From Streptomyces sp. SM10 (GTDB lineage: Bacteria > Actinomycetota > Actinomycetes > Streptomycetales > Streptomycetaceae), in assembly GCF_002910915.1 (NCBI RefSeq), contig NZ_NEUF01000154.1, forward strand, positions 1 to 63,237: a stretch of 63,237 nucleotides of DNA. The letters run 5' to 3'. Below, in pieces: positions 37,130 through 45,455 of this stretch (position 1 is the first letter of the stretch; the number at the start of each line of letters is the position of its first letter). A program made the position numbers and the translations under genes. The notes below the pieces were generated by a model. It searched no databases. It worked only from the letters and a program-made list of their open reading frames with translations, and was not told the origin of the DNA.

Positions 37130-38243
37130 GCAGATCGACGCGACGACGCTGCCGGACCGAGCCGGTACGGCTCGCCAACAAGCGAGCCTGCCGCAGGTGC
37201 GTACCCGCGTCGTCGTACTCGGCTCGTGTGAGGTGCGCTTGTGCCAGGTCGGCGTGAAGGCCGCCGCGAGCGCGCACGAAAGTTGGGTCCATGACCTCAA
37301 GCGCACCGTAGAGGCTGGCTACTGCGGACTCCTCCCCGAGAAGAGCGAGCACGTTGCCTTGCCACCTGGCGAGATGGGCGCCGTTCAGGAAGATACTCAG
37401 CATGTCCGGGTCTCGGTCCTCGGGGCCCGGCGGAATGACGACCATGGCTGCTTCCAGCGCGTGCCGACATGCGTCCGGCATGCCGGCATGCGCGCACATC
37501 TCAGCTTCCGCGGCGTACAGCCACGCCCGCAGCCGTGCGGAACCGGACGGTCCGACAGTGCGCTGAGCGTCGCGCACCAGGTCGACGGCGAGCGCTGCCC
37601 GCCCTGCCTCGCAGAGCACGTAGGCCTGCTCACCCATGGCGTGAGCCAGGTACATCGGCTCTTCAGCGTCGCGCGCCGCACGCTTGGCGAGTTCGTAATG
37701 CCGCCACGCTCGCTCAACCGCTCCCGAGTCGATTGCCTGCCATGCTGCGAGAGTCGACGCCCCCGCGAGCGCGAGGGCCACGGGTCGGCGTGCGCTGGGC
37801 AGTACTGCGAAGTTGAGCGCGTCTTCGAGGGCCGAAAGGTGGCCGGTCATCTGGTCGACCAGGGACGCGGCGCCCCTCTGTCGGTCCATGGTGCGCAGTA
37901 GCTCGGTCTGGTCGTTGAACGCCTTCACCATGGACTCACCGACGCTGCTGGCCGAATCGATCCGACTCAGTAGGTCATCGTATCCGTCCGCGGTTGGCAC
38001 AGCCGGTACCGGGCCGGCGTCCCGCAACTCCCCGTCCGTGACCCCGAGAAGCTGCCGTAGGACGCGCGCGTACCGGTCTGAGATGGTGCGTTTGCCGTTC
38101 TCCCACTCGGAGACGTACACCCGCAGACTCGCGGTCGACGCAACGTCCGTGAGGTGCCGCCGAGCGTACTGCTCGATCTCGCGGACCAGTCGCTCTTGAG
38201 ACCAGCCGCGCGCCTTCCTCGCGCTTCGAAGTCCTGCGCTCAC
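37113..38243 (-). CDS. XRE-family transcriptional regulator with TPR-like C-terminal domain
   Basis: The GTG at 38243, nine bases after GGAGGGG, gives 376 residues. Residues 5-65 are an XRE helix-turn-helix ('LRSARKARGWSQERLVREIE' and 'ASLRVYVSEWENGKRTISDRYARVLRQLL'). The remainder is helical and Ala-rich, with repeating pairs of helices ('ALAGASTLAAWQAID', 'AVDLVRDAQRTVG') resembling the tetratricopeptide sensory domain of Streptomyces XRE regulators. It is divergent from the palindrome promoter at 38428-38472 and could read a signal that triggers transfer. Ligand unknown. Confidence 0.82.
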   Translation of the reverse strand: MSAGLRSARKARGWSQERLVREIEQYARRHLTDVASTASLRVYVSEWENGKRTISDRYARVLRQLLGVTDGELRDAGPVPAVPTADGYDDLLSRIDSASSVGESMVKAFNDQTELLRTMDRQRGAASLVDQMTGHLSALEDALNFAVLPSARRPVALALAGASTLAAWQAIDSGAVERAWRHYELAKRAARDAEEPMYLAHAMGEQAYVLCEAGRAALAVDLVRDAQRTVGPSGSARLRAWLYAAEAEMCAHAGMPDACRHALEAAMVVIPPGPEDRDPDMLSIFLNGAHLARWQGNVLALLGEESAVASLYGALEVMDPTFVRARGGLHADLAQAHLTRAEYDDAGTHLRQARLLASRTGSVRQRRRVDLLSARL

Positions 38244-38427
38244 AGGCCACCCCTCCGACGGCAGACGACGCCCTAACTGACCTTCCCAGGATGCCGCACG
38301 TTGCCGCAGGTCAACAGGGGTTAACAAGCCCCGAGTTAAGCCCTGTTGGCTACCGGCGGCCTGCTGTGGGCGGTCTCCTGAAAGGGCACCGCAGCGAGGT
38401 GACCGCCACCCGATAAGGCGAACCACC

Positions 38428-38472
38428 TTGACTCTGGTGCGCACCAGATGCCAATCTTCTGGTGCGCACCAG
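38428..38472 (+). promoter_or_regulatory. Rightward promoter overlapped by two identical 14-bp palindromes
   Basis: The perfect palindrome CTGGTGCGCACCAG occurs at 38434-38447 and again at 38459-38472, centres 25 bp apart. A TTGACT -35 (38428-38433) and CAATCT -10 (38452-38457) flank the first copy with an 18-bp spacer, so the first palindrome fills the spacer and the second covers the start region. This is a repressor-blocked promoter layout. The GntR-Nudix protein or the XRE protein is the likely binder. Confidence 0.72.
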
Positions 38473-38867
38473 TTACCGGCTTGATGCCGGTGGCGGCGTG
38501 AGAGGGCGGGGACGCTGCAATCCCGCTAAAGGCCAGGTAGGACGCAATGGGCTTCGGCCCAACTGGCGAGGTGGCCCGGCGACCGCGAGCAACGGCCGGA
38601 GTGTGGGGACGAGGTCCCCCTTGCAGTGCTCCATCCCATTCGGCCAGCCGAGAGGAACCCAATGATCAGACGATGTACCGAGGCGTTGCCCGCGCTGGAC
38701 CGGCGCAGGTGACAACGCCCTTCGTGTCGGTGGCCGCGTAGTCCAGGCCGCCAGTTCAGACCGTGGTCCCCGCGACTATCGCGGGGCCGGTTGCCTCCCT
38801 CGCCCGTCCGGCTCCTTTGCGGGCTCGTACGGGCGGGGCTGAGGGGAGCCGGAAGGTCCGGAACCAG

Positions 38868-38901
38868 GAGCGGCACCCCGGGGGCAACCGGGGTGCCGCT
38901 C
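38868..38901 (+). terminator. Terminator or attenuator hairpin before the small gene
   Basis: A perfect 14-bp stem gagcggcaccccgg/ccggggtgccgctc with a six-base loop lies 28 bases upstream of the small open frame. Its location inside the leader suggests attenuation rather than gene-end termination. Confidence 0.65.
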
Positions 38902-38929
38902 GATACAGGCACCTATGTAGGAGGCACCT

Positions 38930-39022
38930 GTGGTCAGCAGTCTGACAGACCAGGAACGCGACGAACTCTCCAAGAAGGTCAGCGAAGCCAACCGCCGTTC
39001 CACCGGCGGCTCCGGCCGCTGA
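38930..39022 (+). CDS. Small 30-residue protein of unknown function
   Basis: A GTG start nine bases after GGAGG opens a frame 'VVSSLTDQERDELSKKVSEANRR' and ends in a Gly/Ser-rich tail. The peptide is mostly one charged amphipathic helix. Ribosome-binding-site quality and position after a regulated promoter support translation. No family recognised. Confidence 0.5.
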   Translation: MVSSLTDQERDELSKKVSEANRRSTGGSGR

Positions 39023-39142
39023 ACACGCATCGCCCCGGATCACGGTGTGAGGCTGCCGGATCGAATCCAGCCCGGGGCACTCGCCGCCAGCTCTGGCGGC
39101 CGGGCTCGCCACGTGACGTGGCAGCCCATCCCTGAACGGCGC

Positions 39143-39172
39143 GCGGCCCCGGTGCTCGAACACCGGGGCCGC
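39143..39172 (+). terminator. Hairpin terminator upstream of the transfer/replication operon
   Basis: A perfect 12-bp stem gcggccccggtg/caccggggccgc encloses ctcgaa. A shorter hairpin gccgccag/ctggcggc precedes it near 39083. The pair lies 37 bases before the next gene, so the operon may be attenuated or have its own promoter downstream. Confidence 0.65.
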
Positions 39173-39209
39173 TGTATTAGGCCGTTCCACCGACAGGAGA
39201 AAACGACCC

Positions 39210-39506
39210 ATGAAGAACATTGTGGCCGGTCACGTCGCGGCCAGCACCACCGAGTTCATCGAGCTGGCCCTCGGCACGCCGCTGGATCTCTGGCTGGGAG
39301 CCGAGGGAGAGAGCGAGATGGAGCGTGCGGCCCGTATGGACGCGGCCCGTGACATTCTCGCCGACAGCCCCGACCTGCCCGACCGTGTCAGCCGGGTCGC
39401 CGCCGAGGCGATCGAGGCTTACGCCCCCGAGCTGTTCAACGTCGCGCTGCTCCCCACCCGCCGGGCGGCTGGCCGTCGTCAGTACCGGGGCGGTGTGGCG
39501 GCATGA
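39210..39506 (+). CDS. Small AICE protein of unknown function
   Basis: The 98-residue product begins 'MKNIVAGHVAASTTEFIELAL' and is acidic in the middle and basic at the end ('RRAAGRRQYRGG'). A GGAG site precedes the start. It overlaps the DUF2637 gene by four bases and is therefore the first cistron of the long rightward operon. I recognise no domain. Confidence 0.7.
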   Translation: MKNIVAGHVAASTTEFIELALGTPLDLWLGAEGESEMERAARMDAARDILADSPDLPDRVSRVAAEAIEAYAPELFNVALLPTRRAAGRRQYRGGVAA

Positions 39507-40531
39507 CGACTACGAAGCAGAGCGCGGATCGGCCGGCGGTTCCGCCGCTGACTCGCCCGGAAATTGGCCTGGCCGGGATCGGTGCACTCGCTGCGGCCGG
39601 TGTCGGCGCCCTCGGTTTGATCTCCTCGTTCGATGCCGTGTCCGAGGCCGCGGCCCGGTGGGGGTTCAGTGAGCCGTGGATGGTCCCTACCGGGATGGAC
39701 GTCTCCATCCCGGTGTTCTCCGTGGCGTACCTGCTGCTGATCCGGATGGACATGCCGCTTGCCTGGGTCCGGTTCGTGCCCTGGATTCTCACCCTGGTCA
39801 CCTGCGGTCTCAACGTCTCCGCGGGGCAGGGGATGTCTGCGAAGGTGGCACACGGGACGATGCCGCTGCTGTGGGTGGTGTTCTCTGAGATCGGCGCCCA
39901 CATCTACGCCTCCCGCATCGGCGCGGTCACCGGCCGGCGCATGGACAAGATCCGCGCCTCGCGGTGGCTGCTCGCCTTCCCCTCCACATTCGCCCTGTGG
40001 CGCCGGATGACGCTGTGGGAGATCACCTCCTACGCCGATGCCCTGGCCCGCGAGCGGGAACGCGTACTGGCCCGCGCTGAGCTGCGCGAGCAGCACGGGC
40101 GCCGGTGGCGCTCGAAGACACCCCGCCGCGAACGGGTCCTCCTCAAGCTCGGTGAGGTCAACCCCACACCCGAGCAGGAGACGGCGCCGACCGAGCCGCC
40201 CACGACGAAGCCGGATCCTCAGCCGGAACCGGAGCAGGCGGCCAAGCCGAAGCCATCCTCGAAGCCGTCGGCTCGCCGGAGTGTGAGGCCGAAGGTGAAG
40301 CCGAGGCGGACCCCGGAGGAGATTCTCACCGAGGCCCGGGAGGTCACCACGGTGTGGCCGGACGCGGCCCTTACCGCGGACGGCATCCGTGAGGCGGTAC
40401 GCGTCTCTGCGGCGACCTCTCGCACGTTGCGCGACACCCTCAAGGCAGAGCGCGCCGCTCTCCCGCTGCACTCCGTGGCCACTGAGCAGGACGACGACGG
40501 TGACGCCATGGCCGGGGCGGTGGCGGCATGA
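39503..40531 (+). CDS. DUF2637 membrane protein
   Basis: The 342-residue protein has four hydrophobic helices in the first 150 residues ('GLAGIGALAAAGVGALGLIS', 'VFSVAYLLLIRM', 'WILTLVTCGLNVSAG', 'MPLLWVVFSEIGAHIY'), the DUF2637 pattern common in actinobacterial plasmids and AICEs. A Pro/Lys-rich linker (about 210-270) leads to a C-terminal helix-turn-helix-like segment ('LTADGIREAVRVSAATSRTLRDTL'), a frequent arrangement in this family. It is coupled to both neighbours by ATGA overlaps. It may act at the membrane during transfer or spread. Confidence 0.82.
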   Translation: MTTTKQSADRPAVPPLTRPEIGLAGIGALAAAGVGALGLISSFDAVSEAAARWGFSEPWMVPTGMDVSIPVFSVAYLLLIRMDMPLAWVRFVPWILTLVTCGLNVSAGQGMSAKVAHGTMPLLWVVFSEIGAHIYASRIGAVTGRRMDKIRASRWLLAFPSTFALWRRMTLWEITSYADALARERERVLARAELREQHGRRWRSKTPRRERVLLKLGEVNPTPEQETAPTEPPTTKPDPQPEPEQAAKPKPSSKPSARRSVRPKVKPRRTPEEILTEAREVTTVWPDAALTADGIREAVRVSAATSRTLRDTLKAERAALPLHSVATEQDDDGDAMAGAVAA

Positions 40532-41157
40532 ACACCCTGTTATCCGCCCTCACTGCTGCCGGTCCGATCGCGGCCGGATGGTCGGTCCACTCGCTGTGGC
40601 TGCGCCGCTCCCTGCGTAGCGCTCGTAGGGACCCGCTCACCGGGCTGCACACACGGGACGGCTTCACCCGCCGCGCCGCCACCCTGCTCAAGGATTCCCG
40701 GGCGGTGGTGGTCCTCGCAGACGTCGACCGCTTCAAACAGATCAACGACAACTACGGCCACGCAGCGGGGGATGCCCTGCTGAAAGCGACCGCGGACCGG
40801 CTGGCCCACTACGTCGGCCGGGCCGGTGTCGCCGGGCGGCTCGGTGGTGACGAGTTCGCCGCCGTCGTCATCGACGACCACGGCACCGTCTCGGACCTTC
40901 TCTCGGTCCTGCACGGCGTGCTCGCCCGCCCCGCGGACGGCTTGGACCCCGCCGTGCACACCACGGTGTCGCTCGGCTGGGTCCGCGCCGCCGACCACCC
41001 CGGTGAGGACCTGTCCGGTCTGCTGCGCCGGGCGGATGAGGCGATGTACGCGGCCAAGCAGGGACGGGCCGGTGTTCGCCGGGCGGGGCTCGGCAGGCTG
41101 CTCGCCACATGGTCCGGCCGACGTGCCGGCCGACGCGGCACGGGGGTGGCGGCATGA
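40528..41157 (+). CDS. GGDEF-domain protein, probable diguanylate cyclase on the element
   Basis: The 209-residue protein has one N-terminal hydrophobic segment and a GGDEF domain: 'RDPLTGLHTRDGF', 'VVLADVDRFKQINDNYGHAAGD', and the intact signature 'RLGGDEF' with GGDEF at residues 106-110. The inhibitory RxxD I-site expected a few residues before the signature is not present, so product inhibition may be weak. In Streptomyces c-di-GMP controls development through BldD. An element-borne cyclase could tie conjugation to the growth phase of the host. Confidence 0.87.
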   Translation: MNTLLSALTAAGPIAAGWSVHSLWLRRSLRSARRDPLTGLHTRDGFTRRAATLLKDSRAVVVLADVDRFKQINDNYGHAAGDALLKATADRLAHYVGRAGVAGRLGGDEFAAVVIDDHGTVSDLLSVLHGVLARPADGLDPAVHTTVSLGWVRAADHPGEDLSGLLRRADEAMYAAKQGRAGVRRAGLGRLLATWSGRRAGRRGTGVAA

Positions 41158-42389
41158 ACGCTCTGCGGATCGGTTCGGTGTGCTCGGGCTACCGGGGCCT
41201 GGACATGGCCGTGGAAGCGGTCTTCGGCGGCAGCCCGGCATGGGTCGCGGACAACGATCCGGGCGCCTCCCGCGTCCTGGCCCACCACCTCCCCCATGTC
41301 CCGAATCTGGGAGACATCACGGCAGTCGACTGGCACCAGGTCGAGCCGGTGGACATCTACTGCGGCGGGTATCCGTGCCAGCCGTTCAGCACCGCCGGCC
41401 GACGGAAGGGAACCGAGGATGCCCGGCACATCTGGCCCCACATCGCCCATTCCCTTCGCGTTCTACGACCCCGACTCGCGGTCTTTGAGAACGTCGCAGG
41501 GCACCTTTCACTCGGATTCGACAGCGTCCTCGGTGACCTTGCCCGCATCGGGTTCGATGCGGACTGGTGCACTCTTCGCGCGTCGGACATCGGCGCCGCC
41601 CACCAGCGCAACCGCCTCTTCCTCCTCGCCTGGCCTGCCGACACCAGCGGCCAGGGACTGGCGCGGCGGTGGGCAGAGGGGACAGCTCCCCACCGCCGTC
41701 GGCTCGCTGCTGCCGACACCCTCGACGTCGGAGGCGACGGGGGCGGGGCACGCGGCTCAGGGCGGGATGAACCTGCGACACGTCGTCTCGTTGCTGCCCA
41801 CACCGAGGGCATCGGCGAACGAGAACCGGCAGACCAAACGCACCCCCTCGCAGGAAGCAGGGACGCACGGCCTGTGCTTGGCGGCCGAGGTCTGCGAGCT
41901 CTTGCCGACACCGACGGCGACGCCCTACGGGAACAACCAGTCGGACAGCCCCGGCGCAGCGGTTCGGCCATCACTGAACTCTCTCGCCCCGGCGCTCCTG
42001 CCGACGCCAGTCGTCGCGGACTCGAACAACACCGCGAACTTCCGACCGGACGGGACGCCGTACGGCAAGGGGTACGGCCGGACGCTGACGGACGCGACAC
42101 GGCTGCTGCCCCGAACTGGGGTGGATACGGACCGGCGATCGAACGGTGGGAAGCGGTCATCGGGCGCCCCGCCCCCTGGCCAGTTGACGATATGGGACGC
42201 CTGAACCCGCCCCTGGTCGAGTGGCTCATGGGACTGTCCGCCGGGCACGTTACCGATGTTCCCGGCCTGTCCCGCACCGCCCAGCTCAAAGCGCTGGGCA
42301 ACGGCGTCGTCCCGCAACAGGCCGCCGCCGCGCTCCGGTACCTCGCCGCCAGGCAGGAACCCGGCGCACGGTGGGGGAGGGCAGCGTGA
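41154..42389 (+). CDS. C5 cytosine DNA methyltransferase (orphan)
   Basis: The 411-residue protein has the C5 motifs in order: motif I 'GSVCSGYRGLDMAVEAVFG', motif IV PCQ at residues 74-76, motif VI ENV at 112-114, motif VIII 'QRNRLF' from 151, and motifs IX-X near the C-terminus ('KALGNGVVPQQAAAAL'). The central 165-345 region is a low-complexity Asp/Thr/Gly-rich target-recognition region. No restriction endonuclease is adjacent, so it probably protects the element from host restriction. The start at 41154 overlaps the GGDEF stop. Confidence 0.9.
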   Translation: MNALRIGSVCSGYRGLDMAVEAVFGGSPAWVADNDPGASRVLAHHLPHVPNLGDITAVDWHQVEPVDIYCGGYPCQPFSTAGRRKGTEDARHIWPHIAHSLRVLRPRLAVFENVAGHLSLGFDSVLGDLARIGFDADWCTLRASDIGAAHQRNRLFLLAWPADTSGQGLARRWAEGTAPHRRRLAAADTLDVGGDGGGARGSGRDEPATRRLVAAHTEGIGEREPADQTHPLAGSRDARPVLGGRGLRALADTDGDALREQPVGQPRRSGSAITELSRPGAPADASRRGLEQHRELPTGRDAVRQGVRPDADGRDTAAAPNWGGYGPAIERWEAVIGRPAPWPVDDMGRLNPPLVEWLMGLSAGHVTDVPGLSRTAQLKALGNGVVPQQAAAALRYLAARQEPGARWGRAA

Positions 42390-42718
42390 TGTCCGAACCC
42401 ATCGTCGCGGCCGACCTGTTCCGCACCGTGATGGCAGCGGCCGGAGGTCGCTGCCAGTGCACCGGGCAGTGCGGACAACCCCACGCCAAGACCGACGGCC
42501 GCTGCCCCCGCGAGCACGACACTTACGCGGGCAAGCACGGCGGCCCCGTCCGGCTCATGGCCGCAGCCTCCGACCCGACCCTCACCGACCGCCAGGCGGC
42601 ATCTCTGCCCGCCGCCCGGCTGCGCGCCTGGTGCCCCGGCTGCTTCACCGCCGCCCAGCGCACCGCTCACCCCATCAACGAACAGCACGCCGAGCAGGGC
42701 GGCTTGTTCGCTCTGTGA
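42389..42718 (+). CDS. Small Cys-rich AICE protein
   Basis: The ATG at 42389 overlaps the methyltransferase stop and gives 109 residues. A cluster 'RCQCTGQCGQPHAKTDGRCP' and a later 'CPGCF' suggest one or two zinc-binding sites, somewhat like an HNH or zinc-knuckle module. Catalytic residues cannot be assigned. It is co-transcribed with the methyltransferase and precedes the transfer gene. Confidence 0.72.
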   Translation: MSEPIVAADLFRTVMAAAGGRCQCTGQCGQPHAKTDGRCPREHDTYAGKHGGPVRLMAAASDPTLTDRQAASLPAARLRAWCPGCFTAAQRTAHPINEQHAEQGGLFAL

Positions 42719-42807
42719 ACCGAACCGCTCAACAGGGCCCGGGCGGTCGGCCTACCAAAGCGCCGTCCGGACCCCTTCCAACCCCAGTTGTCCGGGAAGG
42801 ACTGTCA

Positions 42808-45030
42808 GTGAATCACGACGACGAAAGCGAACTTTTCAACCGACTCGAAGCCGACATGAACACCCCCGCCGGACCCGACTCGGGCGGGGAAGTAGTCGAC
42901 CTCGGCAAGGCACGGTCGGCTCGGATCGAGTCGGCCGACCCTCATGCCGACCGGTCGTCCGACTCGGCTCCCGCCGGGTCGGGTTACGGGTCGGGCGACC
43001 CGACCGCGCCGATGATGGTGGATGGTCCGGCGGAAGTCGGGCCTGGGTTCATGGGCCGGATCGTCGGGGCCAAGCGTCGGGCGATCCTGCCCGTGTGGCT
43101 GCGCTCCACCACCGAGCTGCGGACCGCGACCCGGTGGGCCGCAGGCCACTACGGCCACCTCGCCGGGTACCACACGCTGCGCTCCCCGTACTACGCCGCC
43201 CGCCTCACCTTCCAAGCCCCCGTCGGGGCGGCGAAGTTCATGGGCGGGACGATGCGGTGGGTGTCCGACCGGGAGGGCGAGCCGGTCCGGCTCGCTTCCG
43301 TCCGGCGCGAGGACGCAGCCGAGTACCTCAAGCTCTCCCGCCAGCGTGACGGCCGGGTCCGGCTCCGCACCCTTGCGGCGGTGCTGGGCATGTTCGTCGG
43401 GATCGGTGTCGCGCTCGCCATCTACGTCCTCGCCCCCGGCTGGCTTCAAGTCCTCTCGGTCGGGGCTCTGCTGCTGGCCCTCGGGTCGGCCGGCACTCAG
43501 GCCGACGCCCCCGTCATCACCCGCGCGGTAGAGATGACCAAAGCGCCCAAGCTCACCAGCGACATCGTGCTTCGGGCCCTGGGAGCACTGGGCATCACCG
43601 CGATCAACCAGGTGCAGAGCAAGGGCCGGGACGGGTTCACCTTCACCGCCCCAATCACTCGCGACGGCCCCGGATGGCGTGCGGAGGGAGACCTGCCCTA
43701 CGGCGTCACGGCCACCGACGTGATCGAGCGCCGCGACAAGCTGGCCTCCGGGCTGCGCCGCAAGCTCGGGTGTGTGTGGCCCGAGCCGGTCCCGGACGAG
43801 CACACCGGGCGCCTGGTGATCTGGGTCGGTGATCAGGACATGTCCACGGCCACGAAGCCCGCATGGCCGCTGATCAAGGGCGGTTCCGTCGACCTGTTCA
43901 AGCCGGTCGCCTTCGGTACTGACCAGCGCGGACGCTGGGTCGAAATCACCTTGATGTACATCGCAGGCATCATCGGAGCGATCCCCCGCATGGGCAAGAC
44001 GTTCCTGCTCCGCCTGCTCCTGCTCATCGGCGCCCTCGACTCCCGGGCCGAGATCCACACCTACGACCTCAAAGGCACCGGCGACCTCGACCCCGTCGGC
44101 GAACGCGTCTCCCACCGCCACCGGGCCGGGGACGAGGACGAGGACATCGAGTACGCGCTCGCTGACCTGCGGGAACTGCGTACCGAGCTCCGACGCCGGG
44201 CCAAGATGATCCGCTCCCTTCCCCGGGACATCTGCCCGGAATCGAAGGTGACGTCCGAACTGGCGGACAAGCCCAAACTGGGCCTCCACCCGATCGTGAT
44301 CGGGGTGGATGAGTGCCAGGTCTGGTTCGAGCACCCCAAGTACGGGGCCGAGTTCGAAGAGATCTGCACCGACCTGGTCAAGCGCGGCCCCGCCACCGGC
44401 ATCGTCCTGCTGCTCGCCACCCAGCGCCCGGACGCAAAGGCCCTGCCCACCGGCATCAGCGCGAACGCGTCGGCCCGGTGGTGCATGAAGGTCATGGGCC
44501 AGGTCGAGAACGACATGGTCCTCGGTACAAGCAGCTACAAGCGGGGGATCAGGGCCACGATGTTCTCGTGGAACGACAAGGGCATCCTCTACTTCGTCGG
44601 TGAGGGCGCCGACGCGAGGATCGTCTCTGCGGTCTACGTGGATGCCCCCGCCGCCGAGGTGATCGGGCTGCGGGCCCGCCGCCTGCGCGAGGCTGCCGGA
44701 CGCCTCACCGGGCACGCTGCCGGGGAGTCGTTCGAAGAGCGCGAGTCGTCCGGGTTCGACCTGCTCGCGGACATCCTCGCGGTCGTGCCGGCCGAAGAGC
44801 CGAAGGTGTGGTCCGAAGTCGTTGTGGCCCGCCTCGGTGAGCTGCGGCCGGACGTCTACGGCGGGTGGGAGCCCGAGCAGCTGGCCGCCGCCCTCAAGCC
44901 GCACGGCATCAGCACCGGCCAGGTATGGGGCAAGACGGAGGCCGGGAAGGGCGCCAACCGGCGCGGTATCGAGCGCTCCCACATCCTCACCGCGATTGCG
45001 GAGCGTGACGGAAACCGGGACGCGGGCTAG
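42808..45030 (+). CDS. FtsK/SpoIIIE-type conjugative DNA translocase (TraB/TraSA-like)
   Basis: The GTG at 42808 gives 740 residues; the longer frame upstream overlaps two genes and is not real. A Ser/Gly/Asp-rich N-terminus leads to two membrane helices (about residues 195-230), then an ATPase domain with Walker A 'IPRMGKT' ending near residue 398, Walker B-like 'PIVIGVDECQVWF', and 'LLLATQRPDA' sensor motif. A C-terminal winged-helix-like segment is the expected site for recognising the transfer locus. Homologues pump double-stranded DNA between mycelia and are the only essential AICE transfer protein. Confidence 0.92.
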   Translation: MNHDDESELFNRLEADMNTPAGPDSGGEVVDLGKARSARIESADPHADRSSDSAPAGSGYGSGDPTAPMMVDGPAEVGPGFMGRIVGAKRRAILPVWLRSTTELRTATRWAAGHYGHLAGYHTLRSPYYAARLTFQAPVGAAKFMGGTMRWVSDREGEPVRLASVRREDAAEYLKLSRQRDGRVRLRTLAAVLGMFVGIGVALAIYVLAPGWLQVLSVGALLLALGSAGTQADAPVITRAVEMTKAPKLTSDIVLRALGALGITAINQVQSKGRDGFTFTAPITRDGPGWRAEGDLPYGVTATDVIERRDKLASGLRRKLGCVWPEPVPDEHTGRLVIWVGDQDMSTATKPAWPLIKGGSVDLFKPVAFGTDQRGRWVEITLMYIAGIIGAIPRMGKTFLLRLLLLIGALDSRAEIHTYDLKGTGDLDPVGERVSHRHRAGDEDEDIEYALADLRELRTELRRRAKMIRSLPRDICPESKVTSELADKPKLGLHPIVIGVDECQVWFEHPKYGAEFEEICTDLVKRGPATGIVLLLATQRPDAKALPTGISANASARWCMKVMGQVENDMVLGTSSYKRGIRATMFSWNDKGILYFVGEGADARIVSAVYVDAPAAEVIGLRARRLREAAGRLTGHAAGESFEERESSGFDLLADILAVVPAEEPKVWSEVVVARLGELRPDVYGGWEPEQLAAALKPHGISTGQVWGKTEAGKGANRRGIERSHILTAIAERDGNRDAG

Positions 45031-45039
45031 CCGGTTTCG

Positions 45040-45110
45040 CCGCTAGACCTAGCAGCACACCCCGCTAGGTCTAGCGGCACCGCTAGCGGCACATCTGCCG
45101 CTTGATCAGC
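45040..45110. repeat. CTAG-rich inverted repeats after the translocase gene (possible clt or terminator)
   Basis: A perfect 14-bp inverted repeat CCGCTAGACCTAGC/GCTAGGTCTAGCGG occupies 45040-45053 and 45064-45077, followed by a further CCGCTAGCGG palindrome and scattered CTAG words to about 45125. CTAG is normally rare in high-GC genomes, so the cluster is striking. TraB proteins recognise short repeats at a clt locus that is often adjacent to tra. A terminator role is the alternative. Confidence 0.6.
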
Positions 45111-45169
45111 GCACTAGTTCCTAGCGCCCCACCTGCGCAAACCCCGAAATCAGGCCCGGGAGGCCCTTC

Positions 45170-45421
45170 ATGACCCCTGCCCTGCTCGCTAGCGCACTCC
45201 TTCTATTCATCACGCTCAGTTACAGCGGTCTGTGTGCGGTCTCGCCGTTCGGGGCCTGCCGCAAGTGCCGAGGCTGGGGCTTCGCGACCAAGACCGACCG
45301 CAAGGGCCGGGCCAAGCGAGGCAAGGACTGCCGCCGCTGCAAGGCCACCGGCAAACGCATCCGCATAGGCCGCCACCTCTTCAACGTCGCCGCCCGCCTC
45401 CACCGCGACGGCACCCGCTGA
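45170..45421 (+). CDS. Small membrane-anchored zinc-ribbon protein (spread-type)
   Basis: The 83-residue protein has one N-terminal transmembrane helix ('LLASALLLFITLSYSGLCAV') and two CxxC pairs ('CRKCRGWG' and 'CRRCKATG') in a DnaJ-like zinc ribbon, with a basic tail. Similar small proteins follow tra in AICEs and plasmids and are linked to intramycelial spread. It begins 140 bases after the translocase gene. Confidence 0.72.
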   Translation: MTPALLASALLLFITLSYSGLCAVSPFGACRKCRGWGFATKTDRKGRAKRGKDCRRCKATGKRIRIGRHLFNVAARLHRDGTR

Positions 45422-45455
45422 ACCCACCCACCACCGCACCGGAAGGGGGCCCGTC

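Larger units (their letters stand above)
38244..38929. other. Structured non-coding regulatory region of the element
   Basis: Nearly 700 bases contain no convincing gene. They hold the promoter/operator at 38428-38472, a perfect hairpin CCCCGCGA-CTA-TCGCGGGG at 38768-38786, further GC-rich inverted repeats around 38500-38700, and a terminator hairpin at 38868-38901. The density of hairpins between promoter and first small gene suggests a regulatory RNA or a long structured leader. An origin function cannot be excluded. Confidence 0.5.

Noticed and set aside
37297..38199. Plus-strand frames opposite the XRE regulator
   Set aside because: Antisense shadows with no motifs and no ribosome sites.
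41296..42204. The 302-codon +1 frame inside the methyltransferase as an independent gene
   Set aside because: No good ribosome binding site and complete overlap with a gene having all C5 motifs. Kept only as a finding because of its LPTP repeats.
42256..42807. Upstream extension of the translocase frame
   Set aside because: It overlaps the methyltransferase end and the Cys-rich gene and is Arg/Pro-rich. The GTG at 42808 has a suitable ribosome site.
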